The translations under genes were made by a program, and so were the position numbers. From Hyphomicrobiales bacterium (GTDB lineage Bacteria; Pseudomonadota; Alphaproteobacteria; Rhizobiales; Xanthobacteraceae), in NCBI GenBank assembly GCA_003164375.1, contig PLTE01000360.1, positions 1 through 25,068 of the forward strand: DNA of 25,068 nucleotides. Direction: 5' to 3'. Under the pieces are notes generated by a model that worked only from the letters and a program-made list of their open reading frames with translations, was not told where the DNA came from and did no database searches. Shown here in pieces: positions 1 through 8,854 of the stretch (positions are counted from its first letter, which is position 1; each line of letters begins with the position of its first letter).

Positions 1-173
1 TCAAATCTGAAATGCGATTGCCCTGCGACAAGACCCCCGCCGACTATGGCGTGGACGTCACGCCGCGTCTCAAAGTGCTCAAGACGACTGAGCCGGCCAG
101 CCGCAAGGCCGGTGTGAAGGTTGGCTCGGTCGCCGAACTGGTCAGCAAATTGAAACAAGCGGGGGCATTCTGA
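1..173 (+). CDS. etfB: Electron transfer flavoprotein beta subunit, C-terminal end (partial)
   Basis: The reading frame open from base 3 ends at a TGA at 171-173 and encodes the last 56 residues of an EtfB-type protein. The stretch TPADYGVDVTPRLKVLK, followed by TEPASRKAGVKV and a short Lys-rich end, is the usual C-terminus of bacterial EtfB. With EtfA it forms the soluble FAD/AMP heterodimer that takes electrons from acyl-CoA dehydrogenases and passes them to ETF-ubiquinone oxidoreductase. Its stop codon overlaps the etfA start codon (TGATG at 171-175), so the two are translationally coupled. The gene begins outside the window. The residues just before the conserved part (around KSEMRLPCD) look less typical of the family, but too little is visible to judge. 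Confidence 0.88.
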   Translation, partial: KSEMRLPCDKTPADYGVDVTPRLKVLKTTEPASRKAGVKVGSVAELVSKLKQAGAF

Positions 174-1102
174 TGACGACTCTTCTTCTCGCGGAAGTTC
201 ACGGCGGCAAGCTGAACGATGCCACCGCCAAGGCGCTCACCGCTGCGGCTGCTCTGGCTGAGCCAGTGCATATCCTCATCGCCGGCGGGGGCGACGAAGC
301 GGCTCAGGCCGCCGCGAAACTGGCGGGCGTTGAAAAGGTGCTGACCGCCTCGGGCGACGCTTTTACGCACGGCTTGGCTGAGCCGCTGGCCGATCTGATC
401 GTGTCGCTGGCCCCGAATTATGGCGCCATTGTCGCTCCGGCCACCTCGACCGGCAAGAACGTGCTGCCGCGCGTCGCCGCGCTGCTCGATGTGGCGCAGG
501 TCTCGGAAATCTCCAAGGTCGTATCGCCAGACACGTTCGAGCGGCCGATCTATGCCGGCAACGCCATCCAGACGGTGCAGGCGACCGACGCCAAGAAGGT
601 CATCACGGTGCGGACCTCCACTTTCGCCGCGACAGGCGAAGGCGGCTCGGCGCCGATCGAGGCGGTTTCAGCCAGCGGCGACAGCGCTTTGTCCTCGTTC
701 AAAAGCGAAGCTCTCGCAAAATCCGACCGTCCGGAGCTGACCTCGGCAAAAATCATCATTTCCGGCGGCCGCGCGATGCAGAACGCCGAGAATTTCAAAA
801 CGTACATCGAGCCTGTCGCTGACAAGCTTGGCGCGGCCATGGGCGCGTCGCGCGCGGCGGTGGACGCCGGCTATGCGCCCAACGACTGGCAGGTGGGCCA
901 GACCGGCAAGGTGGTGGCGCCTGAGCTTTACATTGCGGTCGGCATTTCCGGCGCGATCCAGCATCTGGCGGGCATGAAGGATTCGAAAATCATCGTCGCC
1001 ATCAACAAGGACGAAGAGGCTCCGATCTTCCAGGTCGCCGATTACGGCCTCGTCGCCGACCTCTATGCGGCTCTGCCCGAACTCAACGAAGCGCTTGGGT
1101 GA
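173..1102 (+). CDS. etfA: Electron transfer flavoprotein alpha subunit
   Basis: This 309-residue protein has the usual length of EtfA (FixB-like). The N-terminal half is the ETF alpha/beta-fold domain (start MTTLLLAEV). The C-terminal FAD-binding domain begins near residue 195 with SGGRAMQ and continues with GASRAAVDAGY, GQTGKVVAPELYIAVGISG and AINKDEEAPIFQVADYG, the conserved FAD-contacting segments of the family. The ATG overlaps the etfB stop, the standard coupled etfBA arrangement. Known role: with EtfB it accepts electrons from acyl-CoA dehydrogenases (such as the one at 5338-7119) in the cytoplasm for delivery to the ubiquinone pool. Its position immediately before a beta-oxidation cluster fits that role. 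No frame problem is visible. Confidence 0.96.
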   Translation: MTTLLLAEVHGGKLNDATAKALTAAAALAEPVHILIAGGGDEAAQAAAKLAGVEKVLTASGDAFTHGLAEPLADLIVSLAPNYGAIVAPATSTGKNVLPRVAALLDVAQVSEISKVVSPDTFERPIYAGNAIQTVQATDAKKVITVRTSTFAATGEGGSAPIEAVSASGDSALSSFKSEALAKSDRPELTSAKIIISGGRAMQNAENFKTYIEPVADKLGAAMGASRAAVDAGYAPNDWQVGQTGKVVAPELYIAVGISGAIQHLAGMKDSKIIVAINKDEEAPIFQVADYGLVADLYAALPELNEALG

Positions 1103-1167
1103 ATCTCGCTGGTTTCAACGCAACTTGATTGAGGCCCAAGCATGCCTGAATTCGGTCGAAACCTGCC

Positions 1168-1788
1168 ATGAAAGGCTCTGAAAGCGCCATGACAGCAATG
1201 CGGGATTTTGCAGAAAGTCTGGGGTGCAAGCCAAAGACGCGCGAGTCCTCGTCTGTCAGGTCCCGCAAGCGGCTTCTCAGCTGCTTTCGAGAAATTGAAG
1301 AGATTTTATCCGCGCTTCGACTGGAAACGGAGGCGGCCAAACATTTGGAGCGGTGTGCGGCGCAACAGGCGCTCGCTTCCCATCTTGCCGCCACGGCGGC
1401 GCTGGCGGCGCTAGTCTACCGAGAAACCGGCGGCGGCAGGCGCGAGACCAGCGCCCTGTTCGGCAGACCCGAACTCGCCCGGCACGGGTTGATGAGCGAT
1501 TTCGTGGTGACCGCGACCGAGGTTCGCCGTCGCGTGGCGCCAAATTTCCAGGTCGAACAGCCCTCGCTCCCGGACAAGAAACCGGGAGATCACGCTGCGC
1601 TGAAACAAATCACGCCGCGCGAAAAAGACGTCCTCAATCAACTCCTCAAGGGCCATTCCAACAAGATCATCGCCTTCAAGCTCGACATACGTGAAACGAC
1701 GGTCAAGGCGCATGTGACCAATCTTCTCCGAAAACTAGGCTGTCACAGCAGGATGCAGGCGACGGCTCTGTTTCGACGAAACGCATAA
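1168..1788 (+). CDS. Orphan LuxR/NarL-type HTH transcriptional regulator
   Basis: This 206-residue protein ends in a clear LuxR-type helix-turn-helix (about residues 147-203): ITPREKDVLNQLLKGHSNK, then IAFKLDIRETTVKAHVTNLL and RKLGCHSRMQA. The TPRE start, the NK-IA-L core and the TVK-H-NLLRKL recognition helix are family hallmarks. The first 130 or so residues are not a response-regulator receiver: I see no acidic pocket or phospho-Asp pattern, and I recognise no other sensor domain. Alternative ATGs at 1189 and 1198 are in frame and none has a convincing ribosome site, so the exact start is uncertain. It lies 65 bp after etfA and 57 bp before the first thiolase, in the same direction, so a role in controlling the beta-oxidation genes is plausible but inferred only from position. 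Confidence 0.82.
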   Translation: MKGSESAMTAMRDFAESLGCKPKTRESSSVRSRKRLLSCFREIEEILSALRLETEAAKHLERCAAQQALASHLAATAALAALVYRETGGGRRETSALFGRPELARHGLMSDFVVTATEVRRRVAPNFQVEQPSLPDKKPGDHAALKQITPREKDVLNQLLKGHSNKIIAFKLDIRETTVKAHVTNLLRKLGCHSRMQATALFRRNA

Positions 1789-1790
1789 AG

Positions 1791-1816
1791 CCGGGAAACC
1801 CATCCATCTTTCCCGG
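1791..1816 (+). terminator. Hairpin after the LuxR-type gene
   Basis: A perfect 8-bp inverted repeat (ccgggaaa at 1791-1798, tttcccgg at 1809-1816) with a 10-base loop starts 2 bases after the regulator stop codon. There is no T-run after it, so it is not a canonical intrinsic terminator. It could be an attenuating or RNA-protecting stem in the leader of the thiolase gene. Confidence 0.4.
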
Positions 1817-1845
1817 AACGGACATTCCACATTGGGAGCAAGACA

Positions 1846-2982
1846 ATGACTAAGGTCGTCATAGCAGGATACGCGCGGTCACCCTTCACTCTGGCCAGAA
1901 AAGGCAGTCTCGCGACGGTTCGTCCCGATGATATTGCCGCGCAGGTCATTCGCGGACTGGTCTCCAGAACAGGTGTCAAGACGGACGACATCGAAGACCT
2001 GATACTGGGCTGCGCCTTTCCCGAGGGCGAGCAGGGTTTCAATGTCGCGCGCATCGTCGGCCTGATGGCCGGCCTGCCGAAATCGCTCGGCGCGACCACG
2101 GTCAACCGTTTCTGCGGCTCGTCGATGACCTCCGTGCATATCGCCGCTGGCGCGATCCAGATGGGCGCCGGCGACGCCTTCATCTGCGCCGGCGTCGAAA
2201 GCATGACCCGCGTTCCGATGATGGGCTTCAACCCCTTGCCCCATCCCGAATTCGCCGCAACCATGCCGGCCGCCTATATGGGCATGGGCGACACTGCCGA
2301 AAACGTCGCCGCGAAATGGCAGATTTCGCGCCAGGAGCAGGAAGAATTCGCCGTCCGCTCGCACCAGCTTGCCGACGCTGCGCAAAAGGCTGGAAAATTC
2401 ACCGATGAAATCGTGGAGATCGTCGGCAACCGCGGTGGCGCCTCCGCCGATGGCTGCATCCGCCCGGAAGCCACGCTCGAAGGCCTCGCTCAGCTGAAGC
2501 CGGCTTTCTGCGCCAACGGCGTCGTCACCGCCGGCACCTCCTCGCCGCTCACCGACGGCGCCTCGGCGGTTCTGGTGTGTTCCGAGGATTACGCCAAGAA
2601 ATCCGGCCTTGAGATCATCGCCATTGTGAAAAGCATCGCCGTCTGCGGCTGCGAGCCGGAGATCATGGGCATCGGCCCGGTGGGCGCAACCCGCAAGGCG
2701 CTGAAGCGCGCCGGCCTCGAAGCCAAAGATCTCGACGTCGTTGAACTCAACGAGGCTTTCGCCAGCCAGGCCATCGCCTGCATGCGCGATCTCGGCCTTT
2801 CCCGCGATCAGGTCAATCTCGACGGCGGCGCCATCGCGCTCGGCCATCCGTTGGGCGCGACCGGCGCGCGCATCGTCGGCAAGGCCGCCAGCCTGCTGAA
2901 GCGCGAAAAGGGCAAATATGCGCTCGCCACCCAATGCATTGGCGGCGGCCAGGGCATAGCCACGGTTCTGGAGATCGCGTGA
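1846..2982 (+). CDS. Acetyl-CoA acyltransferase (thiolase), module A
   Basis: A 378-residue thiolase of normal family length. The nucleophilic cysteine is Cys90 in NRFCGSSMTS. The second-half motifs are NEAFASQ, GGAIALGHPLGATGAR with the catalytic His at about 334, and the base cysteine Cys364 in CIGGGQG. It performs the last beta-oxidation step, CoA-dependent cleavage of 3-ketoacyl-CoA to acetyl-CoA and a shortened acyl-CoA. The order with a dehydrogenase/hydratase partner suggests a FadA-type degradative role rather than a biosynthetic PhaA role, but sequence alone does not settle chain length. GGGAG lies 7 bases before the ATG. Its stop overlaps the next start codon (TGATG at 2980-2984), so it is coupled to the fusion enzyme downstream. 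A second, non-identical thiolase lies at 7171-8379. Confidence 0.94.
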   Translation: MTKVVIAGYARSPFTLARKGSLATVRPDDIAAQVIRGLVSRTGVKTDDIEDLILGCAFPEGEQGFNVARIVGLMAGLPKSLGATTVNRFCGSSMTSVHIAAGAIQMGAGDAFICAGVESMTRVPMMGFNPLPHPEFAATMPAAYMGMGDTAENVAAKWQISRQEQEEFAVRSHQLADAAQKAGKFTDEIVEIVGNRGGASADGCIRPEATLEGLAQLKPAFCANGVVTAGTSSPLTDGASAVLVCSEDYAKKSGLEIIAIVKSIAVCGCEPEIMGIGPVGATRKALKRAGLEAKDLDVVELNEAFASQAIACMRDLGLSRDQVNLDGGAIALGHPLGATGARIVGKAASLLKREKGKYALATQCIGGGQGIATVLEIA

Positions 2983-5302
2983 TGGCTGAGATCAGACAAG
3001 TCGCCGTTATCGGCTCCGGCGTCATGGGCGCCGGCATCGCCGCTCAGGTCGCCAATTCGGGCGTTCCCGTCGTCCTGCTCGACATCGTCCCGGCGGGCGC
3101 CCAAAACCGCAACGTCGTCGCCGAAAGCGCGGTGGCGAAATTGCTCAAGACCGAGCCTGCGGCTTTCATGAGCAAGGCCGCCGCCAAACTGGTGACGACT
3201 GGCAATATCGAGGACCACCTCCCTCTGCTCGCCGATTGCGACTGGATCGTCGAAGTCGTAGTCGAACGCCTTGATGTCAAGCAGGCGCTCTACGCCAAGA
3301 TCGACGCCCATCGCAAGCCGGACGCCATCGTCTCCTCCAACACCTCGACGATTCCGCTGCATAATCTGGTCGCGGGCCTGCCGGACAGCTTCGCCGAAAA
3401 ATTCGTCATCACCCATTTCTTCAATCCGCCGCGCTACATGCGGCTGCTGGAACTGGTGACGAGCGACAGGAACAGCGCCGAAACCGTGAAGACCATCGCA
3501 GATTTCTGCGATTACCGCCTCGGCAAGGGCGTCGTGCGCTGCAAGGATCGCCCGGGCTTCATCGCCAACCGTCTCGGCGTCTACTGGCTGCAGGTCGGCG
3601 CCGCCGCGGCTTTCGACATGAAGCTCGACGTCGAGGATGTCGACGCCATCATCGGCAAGCCCTTCGGCATTCCGAAAACCGGCGTGTTCGGCCTCATCGA
3701 TCTGGTCGGCCTCGATCTCATGCCGCATATCAATGCCAGCATGGCCTCGACCCTGCCGGCGGAAGACCCGTTCCAGGCGATCAATGCGACGCCGGCTCTG
3801 GTCGAACGAATGATCAAGGACGGCTATACCGGCCGCAAAGGCAACGGCGGCTTTTATCGCATCAATCGCGAAGCGGGAAAGCGCAAGGAAGCCATCGATT
3901 TGGCCACGGGCGACTATCGCCCGCAGAAGAAAGCCAATGTCGAGGTTTTGAGCGCCGCCGGCAAATCCCTGGTCAAATTGCTCGAGCATGACGGCGTTCA
4001 TGGCCGTTACGCCTGGGCTGTGATCAGCGCGACTTTGAGCTATGCCGCGCTTCTCGCCGGCGACGCCGCCGACGAGATCGAATCGATCGATGCAGCGATG
4101 CGCCTCGGCTATAACTGGAAATTCGGTCCCTTCGAACTCATTGACAAGCTCGGCGTGGACTGGTTCGTCGCTCGGCTTGAAAAGGAAGGCGCGCGGTCCC
4201 CGCGATCCTGCGCAAGGCGGCGGGGCGGACCTTCTACCGCATCGAGAACGGCGACCGTCAGGCGCTGGAACTCGACGGCGCCTACAAGACCCTGGCGCGT
4301 CCGGATGGCGTGCTGCTGCTCGAAGACATCAAGCGGACTTCCAAGCCGGTGCTCAAGAACGGCTCGGCCTCGGTCTGGGACATTGGCGACGGCGTGCTCT
4401 GCTTCGAATTCACCAGCATGATGAATACGCTCGACGCCGACATCGTCGCCCTGCTGGACAAGACCCGCGCGCTTGTCGAGAGGGATTACAAGGCCCTGGT
4501 CGTCTATAACGAGGGCTCCAATTTCTCGGTCGGTGCCAATCTCGGCGTGGCCCTGTTCGCCGCCAATATCGCGGCCTGGTCGGATATCCAGAACCTGGTG
4601 TCCTCCGGTCAGCGCGCCTATGCCGCGCTCAAATACGCGCCCTTCCCGGTCGTGTCGGCGCCCGCCGGCATGGCGCTCGGCGGCGGCTGCGAAATCCTGC
4701 TGCATTCCGACGCCGTGCAGGCCCATGCCGAAACCTATCCAGGCCTGGTCGAAATCGGCGTCGGCCTGATTCCCGGCTGGGGCGGCTGCAAGGAAATGCT
4801 GAATCGCTGGAAGACCCTCGGCAGATTGCCCAGGGGTCCGATGCCGACGGTCTCGAAGGTTTTCGAACTGATCAGCACCGCGACGGTGGCGAAATCGGCC
4901 GCCGAAGCCAAAGAATTGCTGTTCCTCAAGCCGAGCGACGGCGTCACCATGAATCGCGACCGGCTGCTGTTCGACGCCAAGGCCAAAGCTTTGGCCCTCG
5001 TCGAAAATTATGCGCCGCCGGAAAAGCCGAGCTATCAGCTCGCCGGTGCGGCCGGCCGCACCGCCCTCAACATGGCGGCCAGGGGCTTTTTCAATCTCGG
5101 CAAGGCGACGAAATACGATCTCGTAGTGTCGGATGTTCTCGCCGAAGTTCTGACCGGAGGCGACGCCGACGTCACCGAAGTTCTGACCGAGGAGCAGGTT
5201 TTCGAGCTGGAGAGCAAGGGCTTCCTCAAGCTACTGCGCCATCCCGACACGATCGCCCGCATCGAACACATGGTCGAAACCGGCAAGCCGCTGCGCAACT
5301 GA
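2982..5302 (+). pseudogene. 3-hydroxyacyl-CoA dehydrogenase/enoyl-CoA hydratase fusion (FadN-like order), frameshifted near 4190
   Basis: The N-terminal half is a 3-hydroxyacyl-CoA dehydrogenase: NAD-binding VIGSGVMGAGIAAQV near residue 8, SSNTSTIP, catalytic His in THFFNPPRYM, and a C-terminal helical domain up to DKLGVDWFVARLEKEG. The frame then fails at codon 404. The homologous protein continues one frame over from 4193 (AVPAILRKAAGRTFYRIENG) into an enoyl-CoA hydratase domain with GGGCEI and VEIGVGLIPGWGG, which carry both catalytic glutamates. One missing base, probably a C in the ggcgcgcgg run at 4188-4196, explains it. Restored, the product would be about 773 residues, the size of dehydrogenase-first FadN-type proteins. 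The start at 2982 overlaps the thiolase stop. As it stands, translation gives the dehydrogenase plus about 77 unrelated residues, ending at 4421. Sequencing error or real lesion cannot be told apart here. Confidence 0.88.
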
Positions 5303-5337
5303 ACGAGGGCACAGCCCCCCGAGGGAAGGATTTGCAA

Positions 5338-7119
5338 ATGCCCGCCTACAAGGCTCCGCTGCGCGACATGCGCTATGTTCTCTATGACGTGATGGGCGGC
5401 GACGATCTCGTCGCCTTGCCCGGCTACGAAGACTTCACCCGCGACCTCGTCGATCCCATTCTCGAAGAAGCCGCGAAGGTCTGCGAGGAAGTGATCCAGC
5501 CGCTCAACCGCTCCGGCGACGAGGAAGGCTGCCATTTCGAAAACGGCATGGTGCGCACGCCCAAAGGTTTTGCAGAGGCCTACAAGACCTTCCGAGAAGG
5601 TGGCTGGACCGCCATCGCCTGCGATCCCGCCTATGGCGGACAGGGACTACCCGCCGCCGTCAATCTTCTGGTCGAGGAAATGATCTGTTCCTCCAACCTG
5701 TCCTTCGGAATGTATCCCGGCCTGTCGCACGGCGCCTATGTTTCGCTGCATGGCTTCGGTTCGGAAAAGCTGAAACAGACCTATCTGCCCAAGCTGGTCG
5801 ATGGTAGCTGGTCCGGCACCATGTGCCTGACCGAGCCGCAATGCGGCACCGATCTCGGGCTGGTGCGCACGCGCGCGGCGCCGCAGGCCGACGGCAGCTA
5901 TAAAATCACCGGCACCAAGATTTTCATCTCCGCCGGTGAGCACGATCTCGTCGACAACATCATTCACCTGGTGCTGGCCCGCATCGAGGGCGCGCCGGAA
6001 GGTACGCGGGGGATTTCACTGTTCATCGTGCCGAAATTCCTGCCGGCGGCGGACGGCGTGCGCAACGCGGTGTCCTGCGGTTCGCTGGAAGAAAAAATGG
6101 GCATTCACGGCAACGCCACCTGCGTGATGAATTACGACGGCGCCACCGGCTGGCTTATGGGCGAGGCCAACCGCGGACTGCAGGCGATGTTCACGATGAT
6201 GAACGAGGCGCGGCTCGGCGTCGGCGTGCAGGGGCTGGCGCAGTCCGAAGTGGCTTATCAGAACGCAGCGACCTACGCCAAAACGCGGCTTGCCGGACGC
6301 GCCTTGAGCGGCGCCAAATTTCCGCAACAGCCGGCGGACCCGATCATCGTGCATCCGGACGTGCGCCGCATGCTGATGAGCATCCGCGCCTTCAACGAAG
6401 CGGCGCGCGCGCTGGTGACCTGGATCGCGCTCAAAAGCGACATCGCGCACCGCTCCGCCGACGCCAAAGAGCGGCAGGCGGCCGAAGACTACCTCGGCCT
6501 GATGACGCCGGTGATCAAAGGCGTGCTCACCGACCAGGGCTTTGCCAATACCGTCATGGCGCAGCAAGTATACGGCGGTCACGGCTACATCGCCGAGAAT
6601 GGAATGGAACAGTTCGTGCGCGATGCGCGTATCGCCATGATGTACGAGGGCGCCAACGGCATCCAGGCCCTCGACCTCGTCGGTCGTAAACTGCCCAAGG
6701 ATGGCGGCCGCGCGCTGCAGGCTTTTTTCGCCGAGGTTTCGGCCCACATCAAGGAACGTGGCGCCGATAAGGAGCTGACGGCCTATGTCACCCCGCTGAG
6801 CCAGGCCCTCGGCGAGCTACAGCAGGCAACGATGTGGTTCTTGCAGAATGCCCTCGGCAATCCCGATCAGGCTGGTGCCGGCGCGACCGATTATATGCAC
6901 CTCTTCGGCCTGGTTGCGCTCGGTTATATGTGGTGCCTGATCGCGGACGCAGCCAGATCGAAAGCGGCATCGGCAGACGGCGTGGCGGAACGGATGACGC
7001 AGCGGCTGACGACCGGGCGCTTCTTCATGGAGCGGATGCTGCCGGCCGCGACGACGCATCTCGCCCGCATCAAAGCCGGCGCCGGCAGCGTCATGGCATT
7101 GCCGACGGAGGCATTCTAG
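5338..7119 (+). CDS. Acyl-CoA dehydrogenase with extended C-terminal domain
   Basis: A 593-residue flavoprotein of the long acyl-CoA dehydrogenase class that carries an extra C-terminal domain (PF12806-like). The FAD and substrate segments include CLTEPQCGTDLGLVRT, GTKIFISAGEHDL and AQQVYGGHGYIAENGMEQ. The catalytic base is Glu437 in MMYEGANGIQALDL. It introduces the trans-2 double bond into acyl-CoA and hands electrons to EtfAB, whose genes open this window. A GGAAGGA ribosome site 7 bases upstream fixes the ATG at 5338; an in-frame TTG at 5332 is less likely. It follows the fusion gene by 35 bp and lies in the same transcription unit. The substrate range cannot be read from the sequence. 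Confidence 0.95.
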   Translation: MPAYKAPLRDMRYVLYDVMGGDDLVALPGYEDFTRDLVDPILEEAAKVCEEVIQPLNRSGDEEGCHFENGMVRTPKGFAEAYKTFREGGWTAIACDPAYGGQGLPAAVNLLVEEMICSSNLSFGMYPGLSHGAYVSLHGFGSEKLKQTYLPKLVDGSWSGTMCLTEPQCGTDLGLVRTRAAPQADGSYKITGTKIFISAGEHDLVDNIIHLVLARIEGAPEGTRGISLFIVPKFLPAADGVRNAVSCGSLEEKMGIHGNATCVMNYDGATGWLMGEANRGLQAMFTMMNEARLGVGVQGLAQSEVAYQNAATYAKTRLAGRALSGAKFPQQPADPIIVHPDVRRMLMSIRAFNEAARALVTWIALKSDIAHRSADAKERQAAEDYLGLMTPVIKGVLTDQGFANTVMAQQVYGGHGYIAENGMEQFVRDARIAMMYEGANGIQALDLVGRKLPKDGGRALQAFFAEVSAHIKERGADKELTAYVTPLSQALGELQQATMWFLQNALGNPDQAGAGATDYMHLFGLVALGYMWCLIADAARSKAASADGVAERMTQRLTTGRFFMERMLPAATTHLARIKAGAGSVMALPTEAF

Positions 7120-7131
7120 CTATTGGTGGCG

Positions 7132-7150
7132 GCGGCGTGCACGTCGCCGC
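7132..7150 (+). other. Small GC hairpin between the two beta-oxidation modules
   Basis: A 6-bp stem (gcggcg at 7132-7137, cgccgc at 7145-7150) with a 7-base loop sits in the 51-bp gap between the acyl-CoA dehydrogenase and the second thiolase. It has no U-run. It might tune expression between the modules, but such stems arise easily in GC-rich DNA. Confidence 0.25.
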
Positions 7151-7170
7151 GAGCTGATTGAGAGGACTTC

Positions 7171-8379
7171 ATGCCTGACGCCTTCATCTACGATCACGTG
7201 CGCACGCCGCGCGGCCGCGGCAAGGTTGACGGCGCGCTGCACGAGGTCACCGCGCTCAATCTGGCAAGCCAGGCGCTCGGCGCCATCAAGAGCCGCAACA
7301 AACTCGACACCGCTCTGGTCGACGACGTGGTGATGGGCGTGGTCGATCCGGTCGGCGAGGCGGCTGCCGATATCGCGCGCACCGCGGCGCTGGTCGCAGG
7401 CTACGGCGACGGCGTTCCCGGCGTGCAGATCAATCGCTTCTGCGCCTCCGGCCTCGATGCCGTGAATTTCGCCGCGGCCCAGATCATGGCGGGACAACAG
7501 CACATGGCGATCGGCGGCGGCGTCGAATCGATGAGCCGCGTCGGCATCGGCGCGGCGGGCGGCGCCTGGCCGGTCGATCCTTCGATCGCGGTTCCGCATT
7601 ACTTTCTGCCCCAGGGCATTTCCGCCGATCTGATCGCGACCAAATACGGATTTTCCCGCGACGACGTCGATGCCTATGCGGTCGAGAGCCAGAAGCGGGC
7701 GGCGGCGGCATGGGACGACGGCCGTTTCGATCGTTCAGTAGTGCCGGTGAAGGACGTCAACGGCCTGACCATCCTGGCCAGGGACGAGCACATGCGGCCC
7801 GGAACGACCATGCAATCGCTCGCCGCGCTGCAGCCGTCGTTCGTGCAGATGGGTGAGCTGGGCGGTTTCGATGCCGTGGCCATCCAGGCCCATCCGGAAG
7901 TGGAATTCGTCAACCACGTCCATCACGCCGGCAATTCCTCAGGCATCGTCGATGGCGCCGCGGCCGTCCTGGTCGGCAACAAAGAGGCCGGCCGCAAAGC
8001 GGGGCTTACGCCGCGGGCGCGGGTGCGCGCCTTCGCCAATATCGGCTCCGATCCGGCACTGATGCTGACCGGACCGATCGACGTGACCAAAAAGGTGCTC
8101 AAGACAGCCGGCATGACGCTTGGCGACATCGATCTCATCGAGATCAACGAAGCCTTCGCTTCGGTGGTGTTGCGCTTCATGCAGGCCTTTGGCCTCGATC
8201 AGTCCAAGATCAACGTCAACGGCGGTGCTATCGCGCTTGGCCATCCGCTCGGCGCCACCGGCGCGATGATCCTCGGCACGCTGGTCGACGAACTCGAGCG
8301 GCGCAATCTTTCGACCGGGCTGGTCACGCTCTGTATCGGCGCCGGCATGGGCACCGCCACGATCGTCGAACGGGTGTGA
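7171..8379 (+). CDS. Acetyl-CoA acetyltransferase (thiolase), module B
   Basis: A 402-residue thiolase. The nucleophile is Cys91 in INRFCASGLDAVN. Later motifs are IEINEAFAS, GGAIALGHPLGATGAM with His358, and the second catalytic Cys388 in CIGAGMGT. It catalyses reversible thiolytic cleavage of 3-ketoacyl-CoA. It differs from the module A thiolase in length, in the active-site context (CASGLD against CGSSMT) and in the last motif (GAGMG against GGGQG), so the pair is not a recent duplication. GAGAGGA about 5 bases before the ATG supports the start. The stop is 4 bases before the cupin gene, and the fusion enzyme follows, so the three are probably one operon. Confidence 0.94.
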   Translation: MPDAFIYDHVRTPRGRGKVDGALHEVTALNLASQALGAIKSRNKLDTALVDDVVMGVVDPVGEAAADIARTAALVAGYGDGVPGVQINRFCASGLDAVNFAAAQIMAGQQHMAIGGGVESMSRVGIGAAGGAWPVDPSIAVPHYFLPQGISADLIATKYGFSRDDVDAYAVESQKRAAAAWDDGRFDRSVVPVKDVNGLTILARDEHMRPGTTMQSLAALQPSFVQMGELGGFDAVAIQAHPEVEFVNHVHHAGNSSGIVDGAAAVLVGNKEAGRKAGLTPRARVRAFANIGSDPALMLTGPIDVTKKVLKTAGMTLGDIDLIEINEAFASVVLRFMQAFGLDQSKINVNGGAIALGHPLGATGAMILGTLVDELERRNLSTGLVTLCIGAGMGTATIVERV

Positions 8380-8383
8380 GCCG

Positions 8384-8845
8384 ATGCCCAAGATCGATAT
8401 TGCCAGGCTGCCGACCGACAGCCGTACCAATTATCCGGCGCCGTTCGATCGCGTGGTGCTTGGCCGCGAACGCAAACGGCTCGGCAACGCCGCCGGTCTC
8501 GACCAGTTCGGCGTCAATCTGACGACGCTCAAGCCCGGCGCCGCGTCCTCGTTGCGGCACTGCCACGAGCAGGAAGACGAGCTGATCTACCTGATCGAAG
8601 GCGAGCTCGTCTTGATCGAGGACGAAGGCGAGACCGTGCTGCGGCCGGGCGATGCCGCAGGCTTCAAGGCCGACAGCGGCAACGGTCATCAACTCGTCAA
8701 CAGAACGGAACGCGACGCGGTCTATCTTGAAATCGGCACGCGCTCAAAGCACGAGCGCGTCGACTATGCCGACGTCGACATGCAGATGATCCGCGACGAA
8801 ACAGGAGCGCACTACACCCACAAGAACGGCGCTCCCTATGAATGA
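8384..8845 (+). CDS. Small cupin-domain protein
   Basis: This 153-residue protein has a single cupin fold. Motif 1 is RHCHEQEDELIYLIEGELVL (two His and downstream Glu as candidate metal ligands) and motif 2 is RPGDAAGFKADSGNGHQLVN, with the fourth ligand His in GHQ. The sequence shows no signal peptide, so it is cytoplasmic. I cannot assign a reaction; cupins include oxygenases, isomerases and small-ligand binding proteins. It lies between a thiolase (4-base gap) and a bifunctional beta-oxidation enzyme (9-base gap), which implies co-transcription and perhaps an accessory role in acyl-CoA metabolism. That role is inference from location only. Confidence 0.88.
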   Translation: MPKIDIARLPTDSRTNYPAPFDRVVLGRERKRLGNAAGLDQFGVNLTTLKPGAASSLRHCHEQEDELIYLIEGELVLIEDEGETVLRPGDAAGFKADSGNGHQLVNRTERDAVYLEIGTRSKHERVDYADVDMQMIRDETGAHYTHKNGAPYE

Positions 8846-8854
8846 GAGCAAGCG

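Noticed and set aside
1879..4001. Long antisense open frames (1879-2934 and 2808-4001, - strand)
   Set aside because: They lie wholly opposite well-supported thiolase and dehydrogenase genes, have low-complexity His/Asp/Gly-rich products typical of GC-rich shadow frames, and match no family.
4310..5302. A separate enoyl-CoA hydratase gene starting at GTG 4310
   Set aside because: The protein homology continues upstream of 4310 in the same frame to about 4193 and joins the dehydrogenase domain, so this is the second half of one frameshifted gene.
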